A stretch of DNA of 64,000 bases from Microbacterium sp. TPD7012. GTDB lineage: Bacteria > Actinomycetota > Actinomycetes > Actinomycetales > Microbacteriaceae. Below, piece after piece: positions 23,960-31,773 of the stretch; positions within the stretch are counted from its first letter, which is position 1; each line of letters begins with the position of its first letter. Position numbers and translations under genes: made by a program. A model generated the notes under the pieces. It saw only the letters and a program-made list of their open reading frames with translations. It was not told where the DNA came from and did not search any database. The stretch is taken from positions 434,001 to 498,000 of the forward strand of contig NZ_QDFV01000002.1 in NCBI RefSeq assembly GCF_003075395.1. Direction: 5' to 3'.

Positions 23960-25300
23960 GTGACCACAGCGACCGTGCGCCCGGGCATCGCCGACCGGCT
24001 CTCGCAGATGATCCGGCTGCCCACGGTGTCGGCCGAGCTCGAGGAACGAGGCTCCGGCCCGTTCGAGGATTTCGTCGCCCTGATCGCCGAGCTGTATCCG
24101 CTCACGCACGAGACGCTGCGGCTGGAGCGGCACACCGACTTCGGGCTCCTGTTCCACTGGGCGGGGCGCGGCGCGGCATCCGACGGCCCCCTCGTGCTGA
24201 TGGCGCATTACGACGTCGTCCCCGTCGACGAGAGCGACGACTGGTCGCACCCGCCCTTCGCCGGGGTGATCGCCGACGGCTCCGTCCACGGTCGCGGCGC
24301 GCTGGACGACAAGGGTCCGCTGATCGTGGTGCTGGAGGCCGTCGAGAACCTCCTCGCCGATGGATTAGTCCCGGCGCGCGACGTCTATCTCTCGTTCGGC
24401 GGCAATGAGGAGACGTACGGGCGGGCGGCGGAGGAGATCGCACGTGTGCTGCGCGAGCGCGGGATCGTCCCCTGGCTCGTCGTCGACGAAGGCGGAGCGG
24501 TGGTGGACGCGCCGCTGCCGTTCGTGCCGGGGCGGGCGGCGATGATCGGCGTCGGGGAGAAGGGCGTGATGACCGTGCGGCTGTCGGCCCGGGGCGATGG
24601 CGGCCACGCCTCGGCGCCTCCCTCGCTGACGGCCGTTCGGCGCATCGCCCGCGCCGTCGACCGACTCGGACCTTCCACGTTCCGGCCGCACGCGTCGTCG
24701 GCGATCCGGCGGATGCTGACGCAGCTGGCTGCGCAGACGCCCGGCCCCGCCCGCCACCTGCTGCGTCTGCTCGGCGCGGCGCCGCTGCTGACCGCCCGGC
24801 TCTTCGCCGCGCTCGGAGGCGAACCTGCGGCTCTCGTGCGCACCACCGTCGCACCGACGATGCAGTCCGGCGGCACGGCGGCGAACGTGCTTCCGTCGCA
24901 GGCCTCCGCCACCGTGAACCTCCGTATCGCGCTGGGGGAGACGACGAGTCAGACGGTGTTCCGCGTGCGACGCCGCATCCGCGACCCGCTCGTCGCCGTC
25001 GAGGTTGTCGAGGCGAGCGAGCCGTCCCCGGAGTCGCCGACCGACAACGCGCAGTTCGCGCTCCTCGCGTCGGCCCTCGAGGTCTCCCACCCGGGCGTCC
25101 CCGCCGTGCCGTACGTGATGATGGCCGCGACGGATTCACGGCATCTGCATCGGTTCTCGCCGGCGGTCTACCGCTTCGCGCCGCTGGACATGTCGAACGC
25201 GCAGCGGGCGTCGATCCACGGGGTCGACGAGAGGGTCGAGATCGCCGCCCTGGAGCGCGGGGAGCGATTCCATCGCGCTCTCCTCGAGCAGCTACAGTGA
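23960..25300 (+). CDS. M20-family metallopeptidase
   Basis: A 446-residue M20/M25/M40 hydrolase. Zinc motifs are MAHYDVVPV (about residue 86), GRGALDDKGP (about 113) and the catalytic NEETYG (about 152); a dimerisation lid domain occupies about 195-320. The family cleaves dipeptides or N-acyl amino acids; specificity is unknown. I start at GTG 23960, which follows TACGAT (23947-23952) by 7 nt. The ATG at 23951 lies within that -10 box, so it cannot be used on such a transcript. Confidence 0.9.
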   Translation: MTTATVRPGIADRLSQMIRLPTVSAELEERGSGPFEDFVALIAELYPLTHETLRLERHTDFGLLFHWAGRGAASDGPLVLMAHYDVVPVDESDDWSHPPFAGVIADGSVHGRGALDDKGPLIVVLEAVENLLADGLVPARDVYLSFGGNEETYGRAAEEIARVLRERGIVPWLVVDEGGAVVDAPLPFVPGRAAMIGVGEKGVMTVRLSARGDGGHASAPPSLTAVRRIARAVDRLGPSTFRPHASSAIRRMLTQLAAQTPGPARHLLRLLGAAPLLTARLFAALGGEPAALVRTTVAPTMQSGGTAANVLPSQASATVNLRIALGETTSQTVFRVRRRIRDPLVAVEVVEASEPSPESPTDNAQFALLASALEVSHPGVPAVPYVMMAATDSRHLHRFSPAVYRFAPLDMSNAQRASIHGVDERVEIAALERGERFHRALLEQLQ

Positions 25301-25350
25301 TCTCACCCGCCCCTCGATCTGCTCGGGGCTAGAGAGAAGCAGGAGACGCG

Positions 25351-26811
25351 ATGACGCGCACCCGCACGCTGGGAACCCTCGCCGTCGTCGTCGGCTTCCT
25401 CGCCTTCGTGGAGTTCACCAGCGGTGTGCTGCAGGGCTACTACACGCCGATGCTCAGCGACATCGCCCGTCACCTGGGCATCCACGACGCCGACGTGAAC
25501 TGGCTCGAGGGAGCGCAGCTCATGCTGTCGGCCCTCGTGGTCCCCGCGTTCGCGAAGCTCGGCGACATGGTCGGCCACAAGCGGATGCTGTTGATCTCGA
25601 CGGCCCTCACGGCTGCCGCGGCGCTCGTGCTGCCGTTCACCGACTCGTTCGGCGTCTTCCTCGCGGCCTGGGCGCTCATGGGGTTCTACGTCGTGTGGCT
25701 CCCGCTGGAGATCGCCCTCATCTGGTCGCGGTCGCGTCGGATGGAGGGGCGCTCGTCGATCACGGCGAAGGCCGCGGGACTCCTCGTGGCCGCTCTCGAA
25801 GGCGGCGCGATCATCGGCGCCCTCGTGGGTGGAGCGCTCATCGACGTGCTCCCGCTGACCGTCGTGCTGCTGGTTCCGGCGGTGCTCATCGTGGTCTGCT
25901 TCTTCGTGATCCTGTTCGGAGTGAAGGAGTCGCCCGATCCGACCGGCGGCATCTTCGACACCGTCGGTCTCGTTCTCATCTCGCTGGCGCTCGTGTGCTT
26001 CACCGGCGGACTCAGCCTTCTGCGCCTCGAGGGTGGCCTCGCGAACCCCTGGTCCTGGGCCGTGGTCGTCGCCGGGCTTCTGCTGGTCATCCCCTTCGTG
26101 CTCTGGGAGCTGCGGTGCGATGACCCGCTGATCGACGTGCGCATGTTCCGGTCGCCGGCGCTCGGCCCGGTGTTCCTGACCGCCGGGCTCTTCGGGGTGA
26201 GCGTGCTGGGTGCACAGGCTCCGCTGTCGACCTTCGCGCGCACCGATCCGACGGTGTACGGCTACGGGCTCGGCACGACCGGATTCGCGACGTCGCTCAT
26301 CATCGGCGTCTACCTCATCGCCATGATCACCGGTGCCCTGCTCTTCCCGACGATCGCGCGACGGATGTCGCCGCGCCTCACGCTGATGGGCGCGTCCATG
26401 CTGGTGGGCATCGGTTTCCTGCTGTTCCTGCCCTTCCACCATGAGTACGCCCAGGTGATTACGAACATGGTGATCGTCGGACTCGGTTCCGGCGCTCTGG
26501 TCGCGGCGCTCCCGGCGGCCGCGGCATCCGCTGCGCCTGCGTCGCAGACCGGTGTCGCGACCGGGCTGACCAACTCGGTGAAGACGGTCGGTGGGGCGAT
26601 CGCATCGTGCGTCTTCGGCATCGCCCTGCTGAACGGGGTCGCGAGCACGGCCGGTGCCACGGAAGGAACGGCGGGGTCGCTCGCCGGCTACTTCACGGTC
26701 TGGGTCGTGTGCGGTGTCACCGCGCTCGCGGCCGCCGTGCTGCTCGTCTTCGTCCCGAAGGCGGCGTTCACGGATCGGTCGGTGGAGACCGAGGCGGCAC
26801 CGGCGGTCTGA
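25351..26811 (+). CDS. MFS transporter, DHA2-like
   Basis: A 486-residue transporter with about fourteen hydrophobic helices, as in the drug:H+ antiporter-2 group. Motif A is seen as KLGDMVGHKRML (about residues 69-80). Motif C-like segments follow helix 5 (LEGGAIIGALVGGALID). The substrate is unknown. A GAGACGCG spacer with AGGAGAC 5 nt upstream supports ATG 25351. It follows the M20 gene by 50 nt and may be transcribed with it. Confidence 0.9.
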   Translation: MTRTRTLGTLAVVVGFLAFVEFTSGVLQGYYTPMLSDIARHLGIHDADVNWLEGAQLMLSALVVPAFAKLGDMVGHKRMLLISTALTAAAALVLPFTDSFGVFLAAWALMGFYVVWLPLEIALIWSRSRRMEGRSSITAKAAGLLVAALEGGAIIGALVGGALIDVLPLTVVLLVPAVLIVVCFFVILFGVKESPDPTGGIFDTVGLVLISLALVCFTGGLSLLRLEGGLANPWSWAVVVAGLLLVIPFVLWELRCDDPLIDVRMFRSPALGPVFLTAGLFGVSVLGAQAPLSTFARTDPTVYGYGLGTTGFATSLIIGVYLIAMITGALLFPTIARRMSPRLTLMGASMLVGIGFLLFLPFHHEYAQVITNMVIVGLGSGALVAALPAAAASAAPASQTGVATGLTNSVKTVGGAIASCVFGIALLNGVASTAGATEGTAGSLAGYFTVWVVCGVTALAAAVLLVFVPKAAFTDRSVETEAAPAV

Positions 26812-26856
26812 CGTCGGCCGCGCCGGAGGCGAAGCTCCCTGGCGGAATTCGGAGAA

Positions 26857-26886
26857 GGGGCGGACGGAGATTGCTCCGCCCGCCCC
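26857..26886. terminator. Hairpin between convergent MFS gene and rtcB
   Basis: GGGGCGGACGGAG (26857-26869) pairs with CTCCGCCCGCCCC (26874-26886), one mismatch and a 4-nt loop. It can serve both converging transcripts. Confidence 0.75.
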
Positions 26887-26892
26887 CTCCGG

Positions 26893-28122
26893 TCAGTCGC
26901 CCTTCACGTTGACGAGCTGCCGCAGCGTGTGCCGGATCGACACGAGGCTCGCGGCATCCGCCATCACCTGGTCGATCGGCTTGTACGCCTGCGGGATCTC
27001 GTCGATGAAGGCGTCCGTGTCACGGAACTCGATCCCGGTCATCGCCTCCCGCAGCTGTTCGTGCGTGAACGTCTTCCGGGCTGCCGACCGCGAGAACTCC
27101 CGCCCGGCGCCGTGCGGCGACGAGTTCAGCGACTGCGGGTCGCCGAGCCCTTCCACCACGTAGGAGGCCGTGCCCATCGAGCCGGGGATGAGTCCGGGCC
27201 GACCGGCATCCGCCTGGATCGCACCCTTCCGCGACACCCACACCTGCTTGCCGAAGTGCTTCTCCGACTCGGTGAAGTTGTGGTGGCAGTTGATCCTCTC
27301 CTGCTCGTCGACACCCGTCCCGAGGAACTCGGACACCTGCCGCGCGACGCGGTCCATCATCTCCTCCCGGTTCACCAGGGCGAAGTGCTGGGCCCACCGC
27401 AGCTCTCGGATGTACCGGGTGAACTCGGGCGTTCCCTCGACGAGGTAGGCCAGGTCGGGGTCGGGGAGGTCGATCCACCATCCCCACGCTTCCTCCACCC
27501 ATCGCTGCGCGCTGCGCGGAGCCTCTGGCGCGTGGGCCCGCTCCGCCCAGAGCCGCTGCGCGACCGAGATGTGCTTCATGGCGATCTTGTTGCCGATGCC
27601 CCGGGATCCCGAGTGCAGGAACAGCCAGACCCGGTCCCGCTCGTCGACAGACACCTCGATGAAGTGGTTGCCCGATCCGAGCGTGCCCAGCTGCAGGCGC
27701 CAGTTCCCGGCGTACTGCGCGGGGTCGAACCCGTTCTTCTCGGCCAGTGCCTCGAGCTCCGCGATGCGGGGCTCGGCGGTCGTGACGACCTTGTTGTTGT
27801 ACCGGCCGGCCGAGAGCGGGATGGCGCGTTCGATCTGCTCCCGGAGCTCCGCGAACTCACGACCTTCGAGGTCGCCTCTCGTGAACTGGGTGCGGACCGC
27901 GATCATGCCGCAGCCGATGTCGACACCGACGGCGGCAGGGATGATCGCGCCGAGCGTCGGGATGACCGAGCCGACCGTCGCCCCCTTGCCGAGGTGCGCA
28001 TCCGGCATCAGCGCCAGGTGCGGGTGGATGAACGGCATGCGTGCCGTGGTGTGCGCCTGCGCGAGTGTCTTCTCGTCGATCAGCGACGCCCACGACAGCA
28101 GCCGTGCGGAGAGCCTCTCCAT
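26893..28122 (-). CDS. rtcB: RtcB-family RNA ligase
   Basis: A 409-residue RtcB that should join 2',3'-cyclic phosphate or 3'-phosphate ends to 5'-OH ends through a GMP-histidine intermediate. The Mn/GTP site shows GVDIGCGM (Cys ligand, about residue 70), GSGNHFIEV, HSGSRG, NCHHNF and the nucleophile loop SPHGAGREFSRS (about 340). It belongs to the stand-alone actinobacterial type; no rtcA, archease, rtcR or prfH is next to it. The ATG has AGGAAAGGA 4 nt upstream. It has an unusually long leader with a small ORF and a terminator, suggesting regulated expression. Confidence 0.94.
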   Translation of the reverse strand: MERLSARLLSWASLIDEKTLAQAHTTARMPFIHPHLALMPDAHLGKGATVGSVIPTLGAIIPAAVGVDIGCGMIAVRTQFTRGDLEGREFAELREQIERAIPLSAGRYNNKVVTTAEPRIAELEALAEKNGFDPAQYAGNWRLQLGTLGSGNHFIEVSVDERDRVWLFLHSGSRGIGNKIAMKHISVAQRLWAERAHAPEAPRSAQRWVEEAWGWWIDLPDPDLAYLVEGTPEFTRYIRELRWAQHFALVNREEMMDRVARQVSEFLGTGVDEQERINCHHNFTESEKHFGKQVWVSRKGAIQADAGRPGLIPGSMGTASYVVEGLGDPQSLNSSPHGAGREFSRSAARKTFTHEQLREAMTGIEFRDTDAFIDEIPQAYKPIDQVMADAASLVSIRHTLRQLVNVKGD

Positions 28123-28178
28123 GATTCCTTTCCTTGTGGTGGTGTGCAGCCACAGGTCAGGGGGCCTCTCCCACAGAA

Positions 28179-28208
28179 AACGCCCCGGACCTGACGGTGC
28201 GGGGCGTT
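28179..28208 (-). terminator. Intrinsic terminator in the rtcB leader
   Basis: Reading leftward, AACGCCCCG (28208-28200) pairs with CGGGGCGTT (28187-28179), followed by a U-rich stretch (UUUUCU, about 28180-28175). The U run is rare in this genome. It lies 17 nt after the stop of the small leader ORF and about 56 nt before the rtcB start, an attenuator position. A flanking CTCTC/GAGAG pair can extend the stem. Positions 28183-28195 can alternatively pair with 28156-28164. Confidence 0.78.
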
Positions 28209-28224
28209 GCGAGAGTGGATGCTG

Positions 28225-28323
28225 TCACACGGCGCGCGCCGGAGGGTACGACTCGTGACGGTCGTTGCGCTTCGGCTGAAGCGCCTCGACCGTGGCGAAG
28301 GGGAGTTTCCGCAGAGCGGTCAT
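28225..28323 (-). CDS. 32-residue leader ORF upstream of rtcB
   Basis: An ATG with GGAG 8 nt upstream (28332-28335 on the plus strand) opens a 32-codon frame: MTALRKLPFATVEALQPKR, then NDRHESY, ending PPARAV. Codon choice is host-like. The late run holds Asn, Asp, His and Tyr codons within seven positions, the four amino acids of tRNAs with GUN anticodons. The same codons form a small hairpin (ACGAC 28248-28252 with GTCGT 28261-28265), and a stronger one precedes it (28267-28273 with 28278-28284). A leader-peptide role is inferred. Confidence 0.6.
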   Translation of the reverse strand: MTALRKLPFATVEALQPKRNDRHESYPPARAV

Positions 28324-28372
28324 CCTGTCGTCTCCTCGGCTGGCGTGCTGCGCCGGTCGGCACAGCTTTCCG

Positions 28373-28401
28373 AGACTAGGGGGGACACGCCCGGGCGTCA
28401 A
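28373..28401 (-). promoter_or_regulatory. Promoter of the rtcB leader transcript
   Basis: Reading leftward, TTGACG (28401-28396) and TAGTCT (28378-28373) are separated by exactly 17 nt. The start of RNA should be near 28366, giving a leader of about 244 nt before rtcB. The -35 overlaps the stop codon of the upstream VOC gene. Confidence 0.75.
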
Positions 28402-28802
28402 GCCTGCTCGCGCGGAGGGTTGTACATGAACTCGATGCGGATGCCGTCGGCGTCCTCGACGAACGAGGCGTAGTAGCGATCGGAGTAGCGGGGGTACTCC
28501 TTGGGGTCGCGCACGGCGGTCCACCCCGCGTCCAGCGCCACGGCGTGCAGGCGATCGACCTCGTCGCGCGAGTCCATCGCCCAGGCGAGATGCTGCCACC
28601 CGACGCGACCGTGCCGGTGCGGACCGGAGTCCTCATCCCACGCGTAGAGGATGATCTCGGTCTCGTCGCCGTTGTTCCACGAGATCGAGTGGTCGTCTTC
28701 GCCGCCGCTGCGGTAGCCGAGCGCCGTGAGGACCGGATGGAACTGCGCCCGGCCGCGCTCGAGGTCGTCGACGGTGATGCCCAGGTGATCGAGAAGAGCC
28801 AT
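28398..28802 (-). CDS. VOC-fold (glyoxalase-like) protein
   Basis: A 134-residue VOC protein. LDHLGITVDDLERGRAQFHPVLTALGY opens the first beta-alpha-beta unit and HLAWAMDSRDEVDRLHAVAL with SFVEDADGIRIEFMYNPPRE closes the second. His5 (LLDHLGI) and the final Glu fit metal ligands. The substrate is not evident. It is upstream of the rtcB promoter and probably independent of it. Confidence 0.87.
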   Translation of the reverse strand: MALLDHLGITVDDLERGRAQFHPVLTALGYRSGGEDDHSISWNNGDETEIILYAWDEDSGPHRHGRVGWQHLAWAMDSRDEVDRLHAVALDAGWTAVRDPKEYPRYSDRYYASFVEDADGIRIEFMYNPPREQA

Positions 28803-28835
28803 GCCGCCAGTCTTCCAGGGACCGCGGACGTCGCA

Positions 28836-29603
28836 CTAGTGCGGGGCGTGGTACTCGGCCTCGCCCCGCTTCCAGTAGCCCTTCACGACGGCGTGCGACG
28901 CATCGACGCCCCACCGTTCGAGGAGCGCCCGACCCGGCTTCACGATCGACTGCTCGGCGGCGATGAAGACGAACGGATCCTCGCCGACGGCGTGTTCGGC
29001 GGTCAGTGACTCGAGGAACGCGATGAGCGCCGAGCCGGAAGGAGCTTCGCCGCGGTGGAGCCATTCCACGTCGACCGGGGCGTCGATCTCGATCTCGCGG
29101 CCGGAGGAGACCGTCTCGATCACGAGGCGCGCCGGGGTGCCGTCCGGGATGAGCCCGGCGAACCGACGGATCGCGGGGATCGCCGTCTCATCTCCGACGA
29201 GCAGCCACGAGCCGGGCGCGCCGACGAGGACAGCGGACCCCCGAGGGCCCCCGACACCGACCGACGAGCCGAGCGGAGCCTTCGCCGCCCAGGGCGCCGC
29301 GACCCCCGCATCGCCGTGCACGGCGAACTCGACGTCGAGCCAGTCCTCGCCCCACGCCAGAGGCGTGTACTCGCGGCTGGGAGCGGCGCGCAGCTCATCG
29401 ACCGTCTCCGTCGGGCCGGCGGGGAAGAACAGGCGCATGTGGTCGTCGGAGCCGGGAGAGTCGAATCCCGCGAGATCGGACCCGGTCAACCGCACCCGCA
29501 CGAAGTCCGGGGCGAGCCACTCACGGGCGCTCAGGGTGACGTTTCGGAAGCGCAGATCGAGGCCGCGACGCTCGATCGAGAAGCCGGATTTCGTATCGCT
29601 CAT
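28836..29603 (-). CDS. Siderophore-interacting FAD reductase (SIP)
   Basis: A 255-residue cytosolic ferric-siderophore reductase of the ViuB/YqjH family. The FAD-binding motif is SREYTPL (about residue 76) and the NAD(P)-type domain begins at GSWLLVGDETAIPAI. The C-terminal KGYWKRGEAEYHAPH is a family hallmark. It should release iron from siderophores imported by the divergent ABC operon. The IdeR-like box overlaps its start codon region, so iron should repress it. Confidence 0.93.
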   Translation of the reverse strand: MSDTKSGFSIERRGLDLRFRNVTLSAREWLAPDFVRVRLTGSDLAGFDSPGSDDHMRLFFPAGPTETVDELRAAPSREYTPLAWGEDWLDVEFAVHGDAGVAAPWAAKAPLGSSVGVGGPRGSAVLVGAPGSWLLVGDETAIPAIRRFAGLIPDGTPARLVIETVSSGREIEIDAPVDVEWLHRGEAPSGSALIAFLESLTAEHAVGEDPFVFIAAEQSIVKPGRALLERWGVDASHAVVKGYWKRGEAEYHAPH

Positions 29604-29621
29604 AAAGTAAGGCTAACCTAA
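29603..29621. promoter_or_regulatory. IdeR/DtxR iron box
   Basis: The 19-mer TAAAGTAAGGCTAACCTAA matches the TWAGGTWAGSCTWACCTWA consensus at 18 of 19 positions. It lies at the SIP start and upstream of the ABC operon, so Fe(II)-bound IdeR could repress both directions. A weaker second site may lie at 29634-29652. Confidence 0.85.
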
Positions 29622-29706
29622 ACGCGGCGAAGGAAAGGTCACCCTAACTTCGCCCGTCCGGCGCCCCGACGCGTGCGCGCAGATCCCGCAGAACAGGAGT
29701 CTCTCC

Positions 29707-30696
29707 ATGTCCGTGCCCAGAACTCTCACCGCCACGAGCCTCGGCCTCGTCGGCCTTCTCGCTCTCGCAGGCTGCGCCTCGGGGGCAGCCGCCGAGCCCG
29801 AGGAGACACAAGCCGCACCGGCATCCGTCACGATCGAGGACAACACCGGCGAGCATGAGATCGCGACCCCGCCGGCATCCGTCGTCGCGCTCGACAACCG
29901 CACCTTCCAGACCCTGTCCGATTGGGGAGTGGAGCTCTCCGCCGGTGCCGTGGCGCTCATGCCGGACACCGTCTCCTATGTGAAGGACGACGCGATCGTC
30001 GACATCGGCCTGCACAGCGAGCCGAACCTCGAGGCCGTCGTGGCCGTCGAGCCCGACCTGATCATCAGCGGCCAGCGCTTCACCCAGCACAACGCGGCGA
30101 TCGCCGACCTCGTGCCGGATGCCACCATCATCGACCTCGAGCCGCGCGAGGGAGAGCCCTTCGACGAGGAGCTCAAGCGGCAGATCACCGTCCTCGGCGA
30201 GATCTTCGGAAAGCAGGACGAGGCGCAGAAGCTGGTCGACGAGTTCGACGCCGCCGTGGAGCGCGCCAAGGCCGCTTACGACGACGCCGACACCGTCATG
30301 GCCGTCAACACCTCGGGTGGCGAGATCGGCTATCTCGCGCCCACCGTCGGCCGCTCGCTCGGCCCGGTGTACGACATCCTCGGTCTCACCCCCGCGCTCG
30401 AGGTCGACGATGCCACCGACGACCACCAGGGCGATGAGATCTCCGTCGAGGCGATCGCCGCGTCGAACCCTGACTGGATCCTGGTCCTCGACCGCGACGC
30501 CGTGTTCGCGGCCGAGACGCCCGACTACGTGCAGGCGGCCGAGATCCTCGAGAGCTCCGAGGCGCTCGCCGGCGTCACCGCGGTGAAGGACGAGCAGATC
30601 GTCTACATGCCCACGGACACCTACCTGAACGAGGGCATCCAGACGTACACGACGTTCTTCAACGACCTCGCCGACGCCCTCGAGGGCTCCAAGTAG
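29707..30696 (+). CDS. Iron-siderophore ABC transporter substrate-binding lipoprotein
   Basis: A 329-residue class III binding protein (FeuA/FepB-like). The lipobox is LALAGC (Cys at about 23), giving a membrane-anchored lipoprotein. Two lobes follow, with ERxNT-like PxSVVALDNRTFQTLSDWGV at the start of lobe 1 and VEAIAASNPDWILVLDRDAVF in lobe 2. It should capture ferric siderophores for the FecCD permeases downstream. It is transcribed divergently from SIP and is likely iron-repressed. Confidence 0.94.
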   Translation: MSVPRTLTATSLGLVGLLALAGCASGAAAEPEETQAAPASVTIEDNTGEHEIATPPASVVALDNRTFQTLSDWGVELSAGAVALMPDTVSYVKDDAIVDIGLHSEPNLEAVVAVEPDLIISGQRFTQHNAAIADLVPDATIIDLEPREGEPFDEELKRQITVLGEIFGKQDEAQKLVDEFDAAVERAKAAYDDADTVMAVNTSGGEIGYLAPTVGRSLGPVYDILGLTPALEVDDATDDHQGDEISVEAIAASNPDWILVLDRDAVFAAETPDYVQAAEILESSEALAGVTAVKDEQIVYMPTDTYLNEGIQTYTTFFNDLADALEGSK

Positions 30697-30715
30697 CAGT
30701 CGCCGGTCGTCGAGC

Positions 30716-30766
30716 GCCCTTCGTCTCGCTCCGCTCCCTCAAGACCCGCGGAGCGAGACGAAGGGC
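30716..30766. repeat. Long perfect inverted repeat inside the siderophore operon
   Basis: Positions 30716-30734 and 30748-30766 are perfect 19-nt inverted arms (GCCCTTCGTCTCGCTCCGC on the left) with a 13-nt loop. The sequence resembles a palindromic element often seen in intergenic regions of Microbacteriaceae (from memory). Between the binding-protein gene and the permease genes it may act as a partial terminator or a 3'-end stabiliser, allowing more binding protein than permease. Confidence 0.85.
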
Positions 30767-30786
30767 AACAGCCAGGGAACCTCCTC

Positions 30787-31773
30787 ATGACCTCTGTCGG
30801 CCTCGCCGCGCCGCCCCGCAACGCCGGGCGGCTCTTCGACGTGAAGCTGCTGATCGGCGTTCTCGCGGTCGCCGTCCTGCTCGTCATCTCGCTGTTCACC
30901 GGCGTCTACGACATCGCGGGCGCCGGCGACGGCGCCGAGATGTTCCAGATCACGCGCGTCCCCCGCACGATCGCCCTCGTGCTCGCCGGCGCAGCCATGG
31001 CCATGGCGGGACTCGTGATGCATCTGCTCACCCAGAACCGCTTCGTCGAGCCGACGACGACGGGAACCACCGAGTGGGCGGGACTCGGCCTTCTCGCCGT
31101 GATGGTCCTCGTGCCGCAGCCCTCGCTTCCGCTGCGCATGGCGGGCGCGGTGTTCGCCGCGTTCGTCGGCACGCTCGTGTTCTTCGCCTTCCTCCGCCGC
31201 GTCGCCCTGAAGTCCTCGCTCATCGTCCCGATCGTCGGGATCATGCTCGGCGCGGTGGTCGGCGCCGTCTCGACCTATCTGGCCCTCGCGACGAACTCGC
31301 TGCAGATCATCGGGGTCTGGTTCGCCGGCAGCTTCACGTCGGTGATGCGCGGGCAGTACGAGATGCTGTGGATCGTCGCGATCGTCGGCGTGATCGTGTT
31401 CATCGTCGCCGACCGGCTGACGATCGCGGGACTCGGCGAGGAGATCGCCACGAACGTCGGCGTGAACTACAACCGGGTCATCCTCCTCGGGACCGTGCTC
31501 ATCGCCATCACCACCGGGGTCGTCACGGTGGTGGTCGGCAACCTTCCCTTCCTCGGCCTCATCGTGCCGAACGTCGTCTCGATGGTCCGAGGCGATGATC
31601 TGCGCAGCAACCTCCCATGGGTGTGTCTGCTCGGCATCGCGATCGTCACCGTCTGCGACATCATCGGCCGCACGATCATCATGCCGTTCGAGGTGCCGGT
31701 GTCCCTGATCCTCGGTGTCGTCGGCGCTGTCGTCTTCGTGCTCCTCCTGCTCAGGCAGCGTCGACGTGGCTGA
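30787..31773 (+). CDS. FecCD-family iron-siderophore permease 1
   Basis: A 328-residue permease with about eight or nine hydrophobic helices. The family motif is PRTIALVLAGAAMAMAGLVMHLLTQNRF early on. The coupling helix region GLIVPNVVSMVRGDDLRSNLPW is near residue 256. It should pair with the next gene as a heterodimer. The gene starts 21 nt after the inverted repeat and overlaps the next gene by 8 nt. Confidence 0.92.
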   Translation: MTSVGLAAPPRNAGRLFDVKLLIGVLAVAVLLVISLFTGVYDIAGAGDGAEMFQITRVPRTIALVLAGAAMAMAGLVMHLLTQNRFVEPTTTGTTEWAGLGLLAVMVLVPQPSLPLRMAGAVFAAFVGTLVFFAFLRRVALKSSLIVPIVGIMLGAVVGAVSTYLALATNSLQIIGVWFAGSFTSVMRGQYEMLWIVAIVGVIVFIVADRLTIAGLGEEIATNVGVNYNRVILLGTVLIAITTGVVTVVVGNLPFLGLIVPNVVSMVRGDDLRSNLPWVCLLGIAIVTVCDIIGRTIIMPFEVPVSLILGVVGAVVFVLLLLRQRRRG

